Assembly (NCBI GenBank): GCA_031771865.1
Contig: JASISA010000025.1
Location: 496,001 to 560,000, forward strand
Length of the DNA stretch: 64,000 nucleotides
Reading direction: 5' to 3'
Source of the DNA: Nothophaeocryptopus gaeumannii
Taxonomy: Eukaryota > Ascomycota > Dothideomycetes > Mycosphaerellales > Mycosphaerellaceae
The position numbers and the translations under genes are program-made. The first letter of the stretch is position 1. Each line of letters opens with the position of its first letter. Below, in pieces: positions 10,586 to 20,713 of this stretch. Under the pieces are notes generated by a model. It ran no database searches, was not told where the DNA came from, and saw nothing but the letters and a program-made list of their open reading frames with translations.

Positions 10586-12372
10586 CTACGCCACAATCTC
10601 CGTCCTCAGATCAGCCGGCCAGTACGCCTTGTCAACACCGTTGCCTCGTGTTCCAACATTGAAGCCCAAGTTGACACCATCAGCCCATTTGGCCACCGGC
10701 GCGACCTGGACAAACTCGAATCCCACGGCCTTTGCTGTGCGCTTGTCGAAATATTGGGGCTTGAACAACGTCTTCTCGTCGTGCTTCTTCAGCAGTCCGA
10801 TCAAAGATGGCAGCAAATACTGCATGGAATGGTAGTTGTGGTAGACAGGCGATCCGTGCCGCTGCCAGACATCTTGCCAAACGTCCTTCGGATACTCGCC
10901 GATTGACTTGATGAGCCATTGCGAGTAGTAGTTCAGCGAGACGTCGACGCCGTAGCAGCCACCTTCTTCAGCTCGGAGGATCAAAGCGTGGAGGACAGAT
11001 GTGGCGCCGATCATGCCGGTACTAAAAATCATCATTAGTCAAAAGCCTCCTACAAGGAGGATTATACTCACCAGTAATCAGAGTTGGGAAACACGGGCGT
11101 CACCGCCTCATCAAGCCCCATCGCCTTACCATAACCCAACGAAACCCCACAAACAGCATCACTAATCTGCTGCCATCCACTCCTTCCCTGCCAGGGCCCG
11201 TTCCAACCATAGCAGTTCTCTTTAACATGGATCATACCGCGGTCCCGGTCCTTCACCAGGTCGAAGATGTCTTGTCGGGACAAGCCGTATTTCTCCATCA
11301 CGCCTGGTCGATATCCTTCAACAACGACATCGGCATCTTTGATCAACTCGACCAGCTTGACTCGATCTTCTTCATTCTTCAGGTGTAGGTGGGCAGTCCA
11401 CTTCCCCCAATTCAAATCCTGATGCAAACCAGACATGTCCGTAACATGCGGCGAAGTCACCCTCATCACACTCGCCCCCATCTCCGCCAACGAACGAGTG
11501 ATCGTCGGTGCGGCAATCACCCTCGTCAAATCCACAATCTTCAACCCAGCGAGCGGTCGTTGAGGAGAAGACGGCAACGAGCTATTCTCCGGCCACCAAG
11601 CCTTCGGCTGGCTATGCTTCTCAGACTTTTTGAGTTCGTACAACCCAACATGACCATTCGCCTTCCCATGCTCCGTCTTCCAAAACTCCTCAGTCGAATA
11701 ACAAATCGTCCCTGCTTGCTTATACTTCTCATTCATAAGCGAATCCACTTCCTTCGAATCGTGCTGGCCGACGACTTTTTGGAACCGCTCGGCAACATCC
11801 TCATATTCCTGACTTTCCGCCTCATCAGCTTCGAGCGGCATTCCCAGGGCTGTCAAAGTGGGCTCGGGGTTCATCGATCCATGGGTATGATAGTACCTCC
11901 CATCTTTCGTGCGGTATATATTTGTCGCGAGAGTCCTATGTTTCGAAGCAGAAGCGCGATGAAGATCGCGGTTGGAGATGCCATATTTCTCCATGGATTT
12001 CGCATCAAATGCTGACAGGGGCCTGACTTCCCCGTCTTCGACCACGGAGGCGAGAAACGGACTCATGAAAAAGAGAGATGCATGATCTGTATCGATTTCG
12101 ACATTGGATAATTTGGTGGTATACTTGCGGGAGCGGAGGACGTTGAGCATGGAAGCTTCGAAGGCTTTCAGGGAGGCGGCGGATTCGGCGAAACGCCAGT
12201 TGATTGGGATGGAGGGAGCATCTGTGCCGGTGAAGGTGATGTGTTTTCCTGCTTCGTGGATTTCCTTTGGGAGGGAGGGGATGAGTGGGTTGGAGAGAAT
12301 TTCGGTTTGGAAGATCTTCTCGGCTTCTCTGGGGACGCTGTATGCGCCTACAGATGAGTCGATGGAGCCCAT
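10586..12372 (-). CDS. CoA-transferase family III (CaiB/BaiF) enzyme
   Basis: Two exons, 12372-11072 and 11021-10586, with a 50-bp intron (11022-11071); 578 residues from MGSIDSS (an in-frame ATG 11 codons upstream at 12405 is also possible). The core is at ~290-560: AGLKIVDLTRVIAAPTITRSL is the characteristic CaiB/BaiF N-terminal motif. It is followed by DADVVVEGYRPGVMEKYGL and, across the splice junction, NSDYCTGMIGATSVLHAL. The Asp of that last motif aligns by position with the catalytic Asp of formyl-CoA transferase (G-D-S-x-T-G). The first ~280 residues look like a second, degenerate half, as in the long fungal members. The reaction is CoA transfer between acids or acyl-CoA racemisation; the substrate is unknown. 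It is divergent to the AtuA-like gene. Confidence 0.85.
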
Positions 12373-12982
12373 TGCTGCTGTTGGTGTTACTTTGTGCTCT
12401 TTCAATCTGGGTTTCTGCAGTGTGCTGGTTGACTGATATCGCGGCCGCGTTTATACGTTTCCTCGTGCCCTTGTTGTTAGGTGCCGAGTTGGGCAGGTGA
12501 TGTTTATCAGAGTCTGATGAAACGTCTCGTCTGGCTAGTAATTTCAGAAGTACTGTGCTTGGCTCTTGGAAAAAGACTCAAGTACAAATCTTGTACAGTA
12601 CCTACTTTCAAGAAGACATCGGCGGAAGCTGCTAATATATCCTTTCGAAGTATCAGAGGTGAAGTGGCATGTTTCGAGCAGCAGACTGGCCCCGCAGTGG
12701 AACTAACATACGCTCTCACCTCGGATCGACAGTCATCCAACTCGGCACATCACAGGATCCGGATTGCGAATGCCATTCGTCACTGGATCGTTACGGTTAT
12801 TCAGCTCTTGACAGCTACCAATTGCCGGGGAATAGGTGGGGTTACTGGTTAGACTACACGACCCCATTGACAATCCATCTGAAGCACCATACATATCGTA
12901 AAGGCTAACCTTTTCAAAGTAATACTTCCTTTTACCATCCTTTACGCCCTACCATCAGTCAGCTCTCCACATTCAAACAATC
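12373..12982. promoter_or_regulatory. 610-bp shared divergent promoter of CoA-transferase and AtuA-like genes
   Basis: No gene lies between the two divergent starts. The right end contains a pyrimidine-rich stretch before the ATG at 12983, usual for fungal transcription starts. No specific operator could be named. Confidence 0.5.
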
Positions 12983-14957
12983 ATGGGCTCAATCCAACGA
13001 CCAGTCAGAATCGCCAACTGCAGTGGTGCCGTCCCAGATCCTGGCACACACATGTACAATCAAGCCAGGTACGGCCCTGTCGATGTGATCACGGGCGACT
13101 ACCTCGCAGAACTCAACCTAGGAAACGACGCAGAAGCTTTCTCCAAAGGCGAACACCCAGGCTGGTGTCAAACAGCCTGGGACGGAATCAAACTGACTGC
13201 AGAGCTGTTGAATGAGAAAAGGATAAAGTTGGTAATCAACGGAGGATCTCTCAACCCGAAAGGTCTTGCGATCAAGACGCACGAGTTCGTCAAATCGAAA
13301 GGGTTAGATTTAACACTCGCGTATGTGGAAGGCGATGATGTTCTTCCGAGGATTGAGGAGGTCTTGAAAACTGCTGAAGATGACCTCCCCCATCTCGACA
13401 AACACAACACAAGCGTGAAGTTGGAAAAAGGCACGAAAGCGTTTCTGGAGGATAAGCAAAAGAACCCAATCGTTTCCGCGAACGCGTATCTCGGAGGTCG
13501 GGCGATTCGGAAAGGACTAGAGCAGGGCGCTGATATAATCATCTGTGGACGTGTTGCGGATGCTAGTCCGGTGATTGGAGCTGCGGCTTGGTGGCATCAA
13601 TGGAGGGAAGACGATTTTGATGCGCTTGCTGGGTCGTTGGTTGCTGGGCATTTGATTGAGTATGACGATGTTGACGGTTGACGATGTTCTTTGACTGATG
13701 CTCCATCAGGTGCTCGACGTACATCACCGGCGCAAACTTCGCCGGCTTCTTCAAATACGACATCCCAGAATTGTTGAACCTAGGCTGCGGAATCGTAGAA
13801 GTCGAAGCCAACGGCGATTGCATTGTGACAAAACACGAAGCACTCAACGGCTTCGTAACAGCAGATACTGTCAAGTGTCAGTTCCTATACGAACTCCAAG
13901 GCAACATCTACCTCAACAGCGACGTCAAAGCCGACACCACTCACATCAAAATCGAAGACGTAGGCAAAGACCGTGTCCGAGTGAGCGGCACCAAAGGCCA
14001 TCCTCCTCCTGCAACGACAAAACTAGCCGTCTTCTACAAAGGTGGCTGGCAATGCGAACTTCTCCTCAATGCGACAGGATACGCCACAGCGAAGAAATTC
14101 GCCCTGCAAGAGGCTCAAATCCGAGCGAAATTGAAGGAATGGAGCTATCTCGACAAATTCGATATTTTAGATTTCCAATGGACCGGCCGTCCAGAATCGA
14201 ATCCAACTTGTCAGCTCGCTTCAACAACATACCTACGCGTCTTCGCTCAAGCGCAAGAGAAAGAAGTCGTAGCGAAGCTCTTGCCGGCTTTCGCAACGAA
14301 CTCAATGCAGCACTTCGCTGGCTTCCACAGTTCCCTGGATTTCCGAACCGCGTTTCCGAAACCATTCATTGCTTTCTACCCGGGCATTATTGAGCAAGCC
14401 GAGCTGGATGAAGGCGTCTGCATCATTGACAAGCAAGCCGCGAATATTCAGAGATTCCCAGTCGGACCACCGAAGAAGACCGAGAAGCTTCAGACTCGCG
14501 AGGACTACGAGACCAGCAATCCAGTCAGCTTGGCATCCTTGGGCGAGACAGTCATGGCTCCACTGGGCGACATCGCGCTCGGCCGCTCTGGAGACAAAGG
14601 TGCCAATGTCAACATCGGTCTGTTCGTCCACACCGAGGAAGAGTGGGACTGGCTTCGAACACTCATGACCAAGGAGAAGCTGAAGGAGATGATGGGGACG
14701 GATTGGCAAGATTGGTATTACCTCGAGCGGGTGGAGATGCCGGACATCAAAGCTGTGCATTTTGTTGTGTATGGACCATTGGGGAGAGGTGTGACTTCTT
14801 CGAAGATTCTTGATGCGCTGGGTAAAGGTAAGTCGTTTCCACGAGGAATATTGGTGAATGTGAGCTGACGCTTGTCAACACAGGATTCGCAGAATTCATT
14901 CGAGCTGTGCATGTGCCGATTCCGAGGAAGTTCCTGGCCGCAAGTCCGAATCTGTAG
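12983..14957 (+). CDS. AtuA-like protein (acyclic terpene utilisation family, DUF1446)
   Basis: Three exons: 12983-13659, 13710-14827 and 14884-14957. The introns are 13660-13709 (50 bp) and 14828-14883 (56 bp); 1869 nt, 622 residues. The N-terminal domain has VRIANCSGAVPDPG, VDVITGDYLAE, KLVINGGSLNPKGLA and ADIIICGRVADASPVIGAAAW, all typical of AtuA/DUF1446. ECSTYITGANFAGF spans the first splice. The last ~110 residues (GDIALGRSGDKGANVNIGL to the end) are the C-terminal AtuA-like domain. In Pseudomonas, atuA belongs to the citronellol/geraniol catabolism cluster, but its own reaction is not known. Fungal proteins of this length carry both domains. Divergent pairing with a CoA-transferase fits a role in degradation of CoA-linked branched acids, which is inference. 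Confidence 0.88.
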
Positions 14958-15362
14958 CATCGTTCACTCCTGCTGGCCGAGAATGTAGCGTTCATGCGTA
15001 GCAGGACAGGAATATGCTCGGGGAAGAATGAGCACTACCCAAACTGGGCTTGGCGGCCATAGCACGAATCCTACCAGCTATTTGCAACGAGCTGAAGACT
15101 ATTACGCCTCGGTCTCCGTGCACAGCAACTGCTCTTCTAGTCAATAGCGAGGTTCGCAAAATGGGAGAAATATCACTGCATGGAATGGCGCGTCTTTCAA
15201 AGTTCAACCATATGGGCACAGTCGTGAAGCTGCTTGATGTCGAGCGCAGCCGTGAAGTATGCCGAGAGCGAGGAACAGAATGTGAACGCGTGCAGTTTCC
15301 AGAGCTGTCGGCATTGCGCGACCTCCCTGTTCTGTGATCGATTGAATGTTTCGTCTGCTGCA
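14958..15362. other. intergenic, nothing seen
   Basis: 3' flank of the AtuA-like gene and 5' flank of the small membrane protein gene. Frames on both strands are short. Confidence 0.35.
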
Positions 15363-15976
15363 ATGTACGGAAGCTATTCTCGAAAGTTGTACTCTGCGTG
15401 GCTACTATGGCCTCTTTGGATGTTCCATTTGGTGTTCCTCACTCTTGCGATAGTCACCATCGGACTTCTCATGTTGGCTCACTATGGCCAATTCCGCCAA
15501 ATTGTCGGGTCTGTCAATCATCCTTCTTGTTGCTGAATAATGACCGTGCTGACTGACGATAGATGGCAAGCTCTTGTGCTGACCCTCATGCTGCTCAATT
15601 ACTTGACGGAGCCTGTGGAGATGGTGCTCTGGTCGCATCACTAGCTCGAGCCATGGCTATACTTGGTGCTGCAGGTACTGAAGTCTCTGCTATGGACAAC
15701 CTTCCTTGCGCTGAGTATCGTGGAGATACCTAGACAGCAGGTGTCCGCAAGCCTGATCCAGGACCTCCTGTATGCAGAGTTCGCGTTGACGCCGTGAGTA
15801 GCACCCCTAAGAGACCAACAGTTTTGAGCTGGCTGACAACCCGACCAGAGTTTTTTTTCTACCTTGGCTTAATATACGCCATCGTCGTGTCCGTTCGAAG
15901 CCGACGGCGGCAAGGCTACGAATTGCCGGTGGACGAGCGCAAGCTGGAGAAGCAGAGGTCCGCTCCGAGAGTGTAA
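15363..15976 (+). CDS. small multi-exon membrane protein, last junction unresolved (possible frame break)
   Basis: Exons 15363-15508, 15563-15623 and 15675-15793 join in one frame through introns of 54 and 51 bp. They give hydrophobic segments (LVFLTLAIVTIGLLMLAHYG; ALVLTLMLLNYLTEP; VLKSLLWTTFLALSIVEIP). The last exon must read FFYLGLIYAIVVSVRSRRR and end in a Lys/Glu-rich tail at 15976. The obvious intron (15794-15848, 55 bp, acceptor CAG) puts that exon out of frame by one base, directly before a run of eight T (15851-15858). A GAG acceptor at 15828 restores the frame but gives a 35-bp intron. So this is either a real gene with an odd splice, a one-base sequence error in the T run, or a fresh pseudogene. 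About 150 residues and four membrane segments; family not recognised. Confidence 0.5.
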
Positions 15977-16004
15977 GGATATCATAAAAGGCCTCATCGA
16001 CTGC

Positions 16005-18057
16005 TCACTTCGCCAAAAAGCTTTGGAAGGCCTTGTTATCAATCGCGACATTGCCAACAGCTCTGAGCTTCGCGCGGCCCTCCTTTTGCTTCTCAAGCAG
16101 CTTCCTGCGGCGAGATACATCTGCGGCATGTAGCTTCTGGAGCACGTCCTTGCGGAACGGTTTCAAAGTCTCTCGAGCAACAACACGCTTTCCCGCTACG
16201 GCTTGGATAACAATTTCGAACATTTGTCTGGACACGTGCTCCTTGAATTTCGAGACCCATTGCTTGCCCAGGCGTTCGGCTTCGGAGTAGTGGATGACTC
16301 TGGCAACGGCATCGACGGGAACTTTGTTGACATGAAGTTGGAGCTTGATGATATTGCTCTTGCGATAGCCGGCTTCTTCATAGTCGAGCGATGCATATCC
16401 CTTGGTGGCGCTTTTCAGCTTGCCAAAGAAGTCATCGACCAGCCGCTCCAAAGGAAGCAGATATTTCAGAATGACTTGGGTAGCAGTGAAGAATGACAAA
16501 GACTGTTGCTCGCCACGATTGCCTTCGCACAGCTCGATGACCTTACCAAGGTATTCCTCGGGTAGGGCAATCGTCGTTTCCACATACGGCTCTTGCAATT
16601 CGGTAACGTGCTGGTGAACTTCTTGACCTTCAGGAAAGTCGTTCGGATTGCTGATGATTTGCTCGCCATTTTTTCGCACCACTTTGAACGGGACACTGGG
16701 AGGGGTTATTATGATATTTGCGCCGTGTTCTTGACGGAGTCTATCCTCGAAGACGGAGCAGTGCAGTGTTCCAAGAAAGCCAAGACGCCAGCCCGCGCCC
16801 AAGGCTTCGCTGCTCTCTTTGGTGATAGTCACGGCACGATCATTCAATGTAACTTGGTTGATACTGTCCTCCAAGTGTGCGTAGTCTCCCTGGTCAGTGG
16901 GAAATGCGGCGACGAAGACCATTGGCTTTGGCTCCTCAAAGCCAGGCAGTGCTTGCACCTGCTTCTTCGCGGCCACAGTGGTGTAGGTATCACCAAGTTT
17001 GGCCTCTTTGATTCTCTTCATGCCAGGGTTCATGTACATATAGCCAACCTGACCGGCACGCAAGCTTTTCTGTGCAGTCTCGAGGGGATACATGATACCC
17101 ACTTCTCCCACGATGTATTCGCGCTCGCTCGCCAAGGAGACGAGGCGGTCGCCTGCCCTGACTGTGCCCTCGAAGATACGAACCAAGAGAATAACGCCTC
17201 GGTAGTTGTCGTACCAGCTGTCCACCAGCAGCATCTTCAAGGGCGCACTCTCATCTCCAGTGGGAGGCGGAATCTCATTCACAATTGTTGGCAGTAGCTT
17301 CTCAACGTTCAGACCTGTCTTGGCGGAAACGGCAACGGCGTTTGAGGAGTCGAGTTCGAATGTGTCCCGGAGTTGATCGATCGTTCGCTGCGTATCGGCG
17401 GAAGGTAGATCGACCTTGTTTAGTACGGGAACGAGACTGAGATCCTGGGCGAAAGCCAGGTAGAAGTTCGAGACCGTCTGAGCCTGCACGCCTTGCGAGG
17501 CATCGACCAGCAGCAGAGCTGAATACTGTCAGTCTCCAGCTTATCGTCTACTGCGCGACGTCTCCTTGCTCACCTCCGCCACAACTGGCGTAACTCCTGC
17601 TCACTTCAGCGCGAAAGTCCACATGGCCGGGCGTATCCACCAGATGCAGCAGGTAGTCTTCCCCATTGTGATTGTAGATCATCGAACATGTCTGCGCCTT
17701 CACGGTGATACCTCTTTCTCGCTCCACATCCAACTTGTCCAAGATCTGCTTATTGCCTCCCGCTTGGATGGTCCCGGTGAGTTCCAGGAGCCGATCGCTA
17801 AGCGTGCTCTTGCCATGGTCGACGTGCGCGACAATGCAGAAATTGCGGAATCGTTCGATGGGTATCTTCGCAATGCGCTGTTCGACGGACGATGGTGTCG
17901 AAGGTGCTGCAGAATATCGAGCAGAGCTGCTCAAGTATCTGGATAGAAGTCCGCCATTGATGGCGTTTGGGGCGATGAGCCTTTCATTGGTGATGGGAGT
18001 CTGCCAGGAGCGGCAGAAGCCTTTGATACTCCTAGCCGGCAGGAAACATCGTCGCAT
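16005..18057 (-). CDS. GUF1: mitochondrial LepA-like translation GTPase GUF1
   Basis: Two exons, 18057-17574 and 17518-16005, with a 55-bp intron (17519-17573); 1998 nt, 665 residues. The first ~55 residues are Arg/Ser-rich without acidic residues, fitting a mitochondrial presequence. G-domain motifs are clear: AHVDHGKST (P-loop), RERGIT (switch I), DTPGH, NKVD and SAKTG. The LepA-specific C-terminal domain (EEAGYRKSNIIKLQLHVNKVPVDAVARVIH and beyond) is complete to the final Lys. GUF1 binds mitochondrial ribosomes and promotes accurate translation under stress (family knowledge). It shares a short divergent promoter with MAD2. Confidence 0.95.
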
Positions 18058-18236
18058 CGAGATTGGTCAATTTTGGATAGCTCGTCGTCGCTGTTGGGAG
18101 GCGAAGATGGAAGGATCTCAAGGTCTTGGCGGCGTCGTCCCTCACAACGCCTCGATAAATACTCTAGAGCCGGCTTCAAACTGCGAGACCGCACCTCGAA
18201 CACAACAGACATCCAGAACGATATCGAATCACCAAA
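18058..18236. promoter_or_regulatory. 179-bp divergent promoter between GUF1 and MAD2
   Basis: The two ATGs point away from each other with only 179 bp between them, so both promoters and 5' UTRs must lie in or overlap this interval. No TATA element is evident. Confidence 0.6.
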
Positions 18237-19233
18237 ATGTCTTCAAGAGCAAAAGAGCCATCGGCGAAGAAGTCGTCATCGAAGACTCCGTCTACCTCTA
18301 AATCTGCGTCTACCGATGAGGCGAAAACTCACAAGCTTTCATTGAAGGGCAGCTCGAAATTGGTCACGGAATTCTTCGAGTACTCCATCAACACGATCCT
18401 GTTCCAACGAGGCGTCTATCCGGCGGAAGACTTTACGGCGTAAGTTTCGCGAGAGTGACTAGTCTTTGAATGTGACTGACGGTGCAATAGTGTCAAGAAG
18501 TATAGCCTAAACATGATGGTGACCCTGGACGACCAGGTCAAGGCGTACATCAAGAAGATCATGAGTCAACTCAGCAAATGGATGCAGAAATCCAAGATCT
18601 CGAAACTCGTGATCGTAGTCACAAGCAAAGAGACAGGAGAGCACGTCGAACGATGGCAATTTGATGTAAGTCATCTAGCTCCATCCACAGACAGCATCAA
18701 CAAACAGCTCACCCTTGTCAGGTCAACATCTTCTCCGACCCCAAATCCAAAACCCGCACCTCCTCAGGCGACAAGGAAAACTCTGACCCCGCCCCCTCAT
18801 CCACCGCCCCCTCCTCCGCAGATAAGTCAGAAACCGAAATCCAACAAGAAATCCAAGCCCTCTTCCGCCAAATCACCGCCTCCGTCTCCTTCCTCCCCAT
18901 GCTCGACGGCAACTGCACCTTCAACGTCCTCGTCTACGCCGACGCAGACTCGGAGATTCCCTTGGAATGGGGCGATTCCGATGCGAAGGAAGTAAAGAAT
19001 GCGGAGAAGGTTATGCTGAGGAGTTTTTCGACGAATTCGCATCGGATTGATACGGTTGTTAGCTATAGGTGAGTCATTTTCTTACTACCTGCTATGTTTG
19101 AGAGATTGGGAGGCGACGAGGTGTAGACGTCGAGATGCACTCCATCTCCCATCGGATCTTGATTTCCGCAAGCTTCATCGTAGAAGAAACGGGATCTTCG
19201 GAGCTGACGCCGTGTTACAGACTTGCGGACTGA
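18237..19233 (+). CDS. MAD2: HORMA-domain spindle checkpoint protein Mad2
   Basis: Four exons: 18237-18439, 18491-18665, 18722-19068 and 19221-19233; introns of 51, 56 and 152 bp; 738 nt, 245 residues. After a Ser/Lys-rich leader (~30 residues) comes the HORMA domain: LKGSSKLVTEFFEYSINTIL, FQRGVYPAEDF, LSKWMQKSKISKLVIVV, and the C-terminal safety-belt segment LRSFSTNSHRIDTVVSYRLAD. A Ser/Asp/Pro-rich loop is inserted after VNIFSDPKSKTR. The last intron donor overlaps an in-frame TGA (AGGTGA), so retention would end the protein four residues earlier (stop at 19070-19072). Mad2 inhibits Cdc20 at unattached kinetochores; CDC20 lies at 51.5 kb in this window. Confidence 0.92.
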
Positions 19234-20272
19234 TCCCTTTGCCTGCTTCCGTGGAGCTCTCGGGGAACTGTTGTGGTCTGTGAGGCCTTGAGAGTTGGAC
19301 AGAAGTTGCGATTAGCGGCTGCTTCGTGCAATCAGAACGCTGAATTTGAGGCTTCTCCATGGAGAATCCTAGTTTTGCCGACGAACTCCGTCAGTGTACG
19401 AGTTTTCCAAGGGATCAAGACCGCCCGCATCTTTCCGCACGACAGGGATTCCTTCCTACATCACGACTACGAAGGGTTTGGGGCGTTCATACGCTGGAGA
19501 CGATTTCTCTTTTGGCTTTACAAATTCTTTGCAGCGCGAGCGGCTGCTATGCATTGAAAAGCGCATTGGGTAACAGGGAACACCCAGCTTCAGCTTGTGC
19601 TCAGAGACATCTCCTTCTCCTATCACAGTCTCTGCGCAGAGGCACAGTTTTAGAACTCAGGCAGTCTATTCAGACTATATACCCTTCTTAGTTCACGTTG
19701 TCAGTAGGTTGTCTTAACTCGTGCTAACGATGTCTTGTACAGACGGGAATTCGTCGCCGCCCATCATGCCCTGGCTCTCGAGCTGAGTCGTGGAGGAGTG
19801 GCCGCTGCCAACGGATCGTTGCTAGTATCGTACAGTCGCCGTCTCGGTCTCATCGTTGTCGTGACACAGATGCGGCACTTAAGCTATGAATCAACTTCAG
19901 GCGTATGGCCGACTCAGTAGAACCAGCAACTCAATTGGCTTTAGAGGAAACAGGTATCTGGAGCTTTGGCTACAGTTCGAGAGAAGTACAGTTCGAATGT
20001 AGTACAGTTCGAGAGTAGAGGCCTCACCGGATGTTAACATTCCAAGGTACCCAGTGCCATATGAAACAAGCACCTCTTACCCTACCCCGGGACGTTCGTG
20101 AATAGAGACAGTCTATATAGATATATCGGAGAGTGCCTGCTTAATAGTCGGACGGTGACCGCTCCAAATCGTTGATTATAAGAACCTAAGCTAGTAGCAC
20201 TAAAAGAACTCTTCAACCTTCAACCTTCTACTTTTACATTCGTCCTCGATACCTACCTCACATAACTACATT
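19234..20272. other. gene-free start of the repeat-bearing compartment
   Basis: No supported gene. Contains a short 16-bp tandem repeat (19971-20018). The last ~60 bases are C/T-rich and look like the 5' UTR of the small secreted protein candidate at 20273. Confidence 0.4.
19971..20018. repeat. three-copy 16-bp tandem repeat
   Basis: Units at 19971-19986, 19987-20002 and 20003-20018 share TACAGTTCGA and differ only in the last six bases (GAGAAG, ATGTAG, GAGTAG). Confidence 0.85.
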
Positions 20273-20528
20273 ATGCTGTTGAGATATACCTTCATTCTTC
20301 TTACAGCTGTCTGCTTTCAGCAAGCTCATTCATGCAAGAACCTTTTGTAAAGCACCCCCAGTACGTTACTAGCGCGCTTTCGAGCTATACTTATAGTATA
20401 CTAAACGCTAGCAGGCCCGCTATGATAAGTGTACCGATCACGACCTTTCAAACACTTGCGATAGTGATTGTGCGCATCAATGTGCCCAATATCATCCACA
20501 CAACAATGCATGCCAAGCAAAACAGTAA
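20273..20528 (+). pseudogene. small secreted cysteine-rich protein candidate, apparently frame-broken
   Basis: ATG at 20273 opens a textbook signal peptide of 20 residues (MLLRYTFILLTAVCFQQAHS) preceded by a C/T-rich leader. An intron at 20361-20414 (54 bp, donor GTACGT, branch-like CTAAAC, acceptor CAG) leads to a 37-codon exon ending at TAA 20526-20528, with five Cys (ARYDKCTDHDL; NTCDSDCAHQC; ACQAKQ). The same frame in exon 1 supplies a sixth Cys just before the donor. The signal peptide frame and the cysteine frame differ by one base within exon 1 (20330-20360). An alternative donor GTAAAG at 20346 does not repair it. A mature peptide of ~50 residues with six Cys has the hallmarks of a fungal effector-like protein. 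Reading as a relic is inference. Confidence 0.4.
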
Positions 20529-20713
20529 GCTCTCGATTCAGCAGAGACATTCGTTACTAGTAAGGCTAAAGATATAATAGCTTCCCGCCTAGGACTATCG
20601 ATACTTGAGACGGAATAATATTCATTCCCGAAGGATGGGACTACTTGCATTGCTATTGCTACTAAAGGCTCTTATATGTTAAGAGCTGGCGGCGCAATAG
20701 GGAGGCGACGACT

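Noticed and set aside
11389..12015. 208-codon plus-strand frame rich in Arg/His/Pro
   Set aside because: Antisense to the CoA-transferase exon; composition typical of a shadow frame.
13698..14393. 231-codon Arg-rich plus frame
   Set aside because: Out-of-frame shadow of AtuA-like exon 2.
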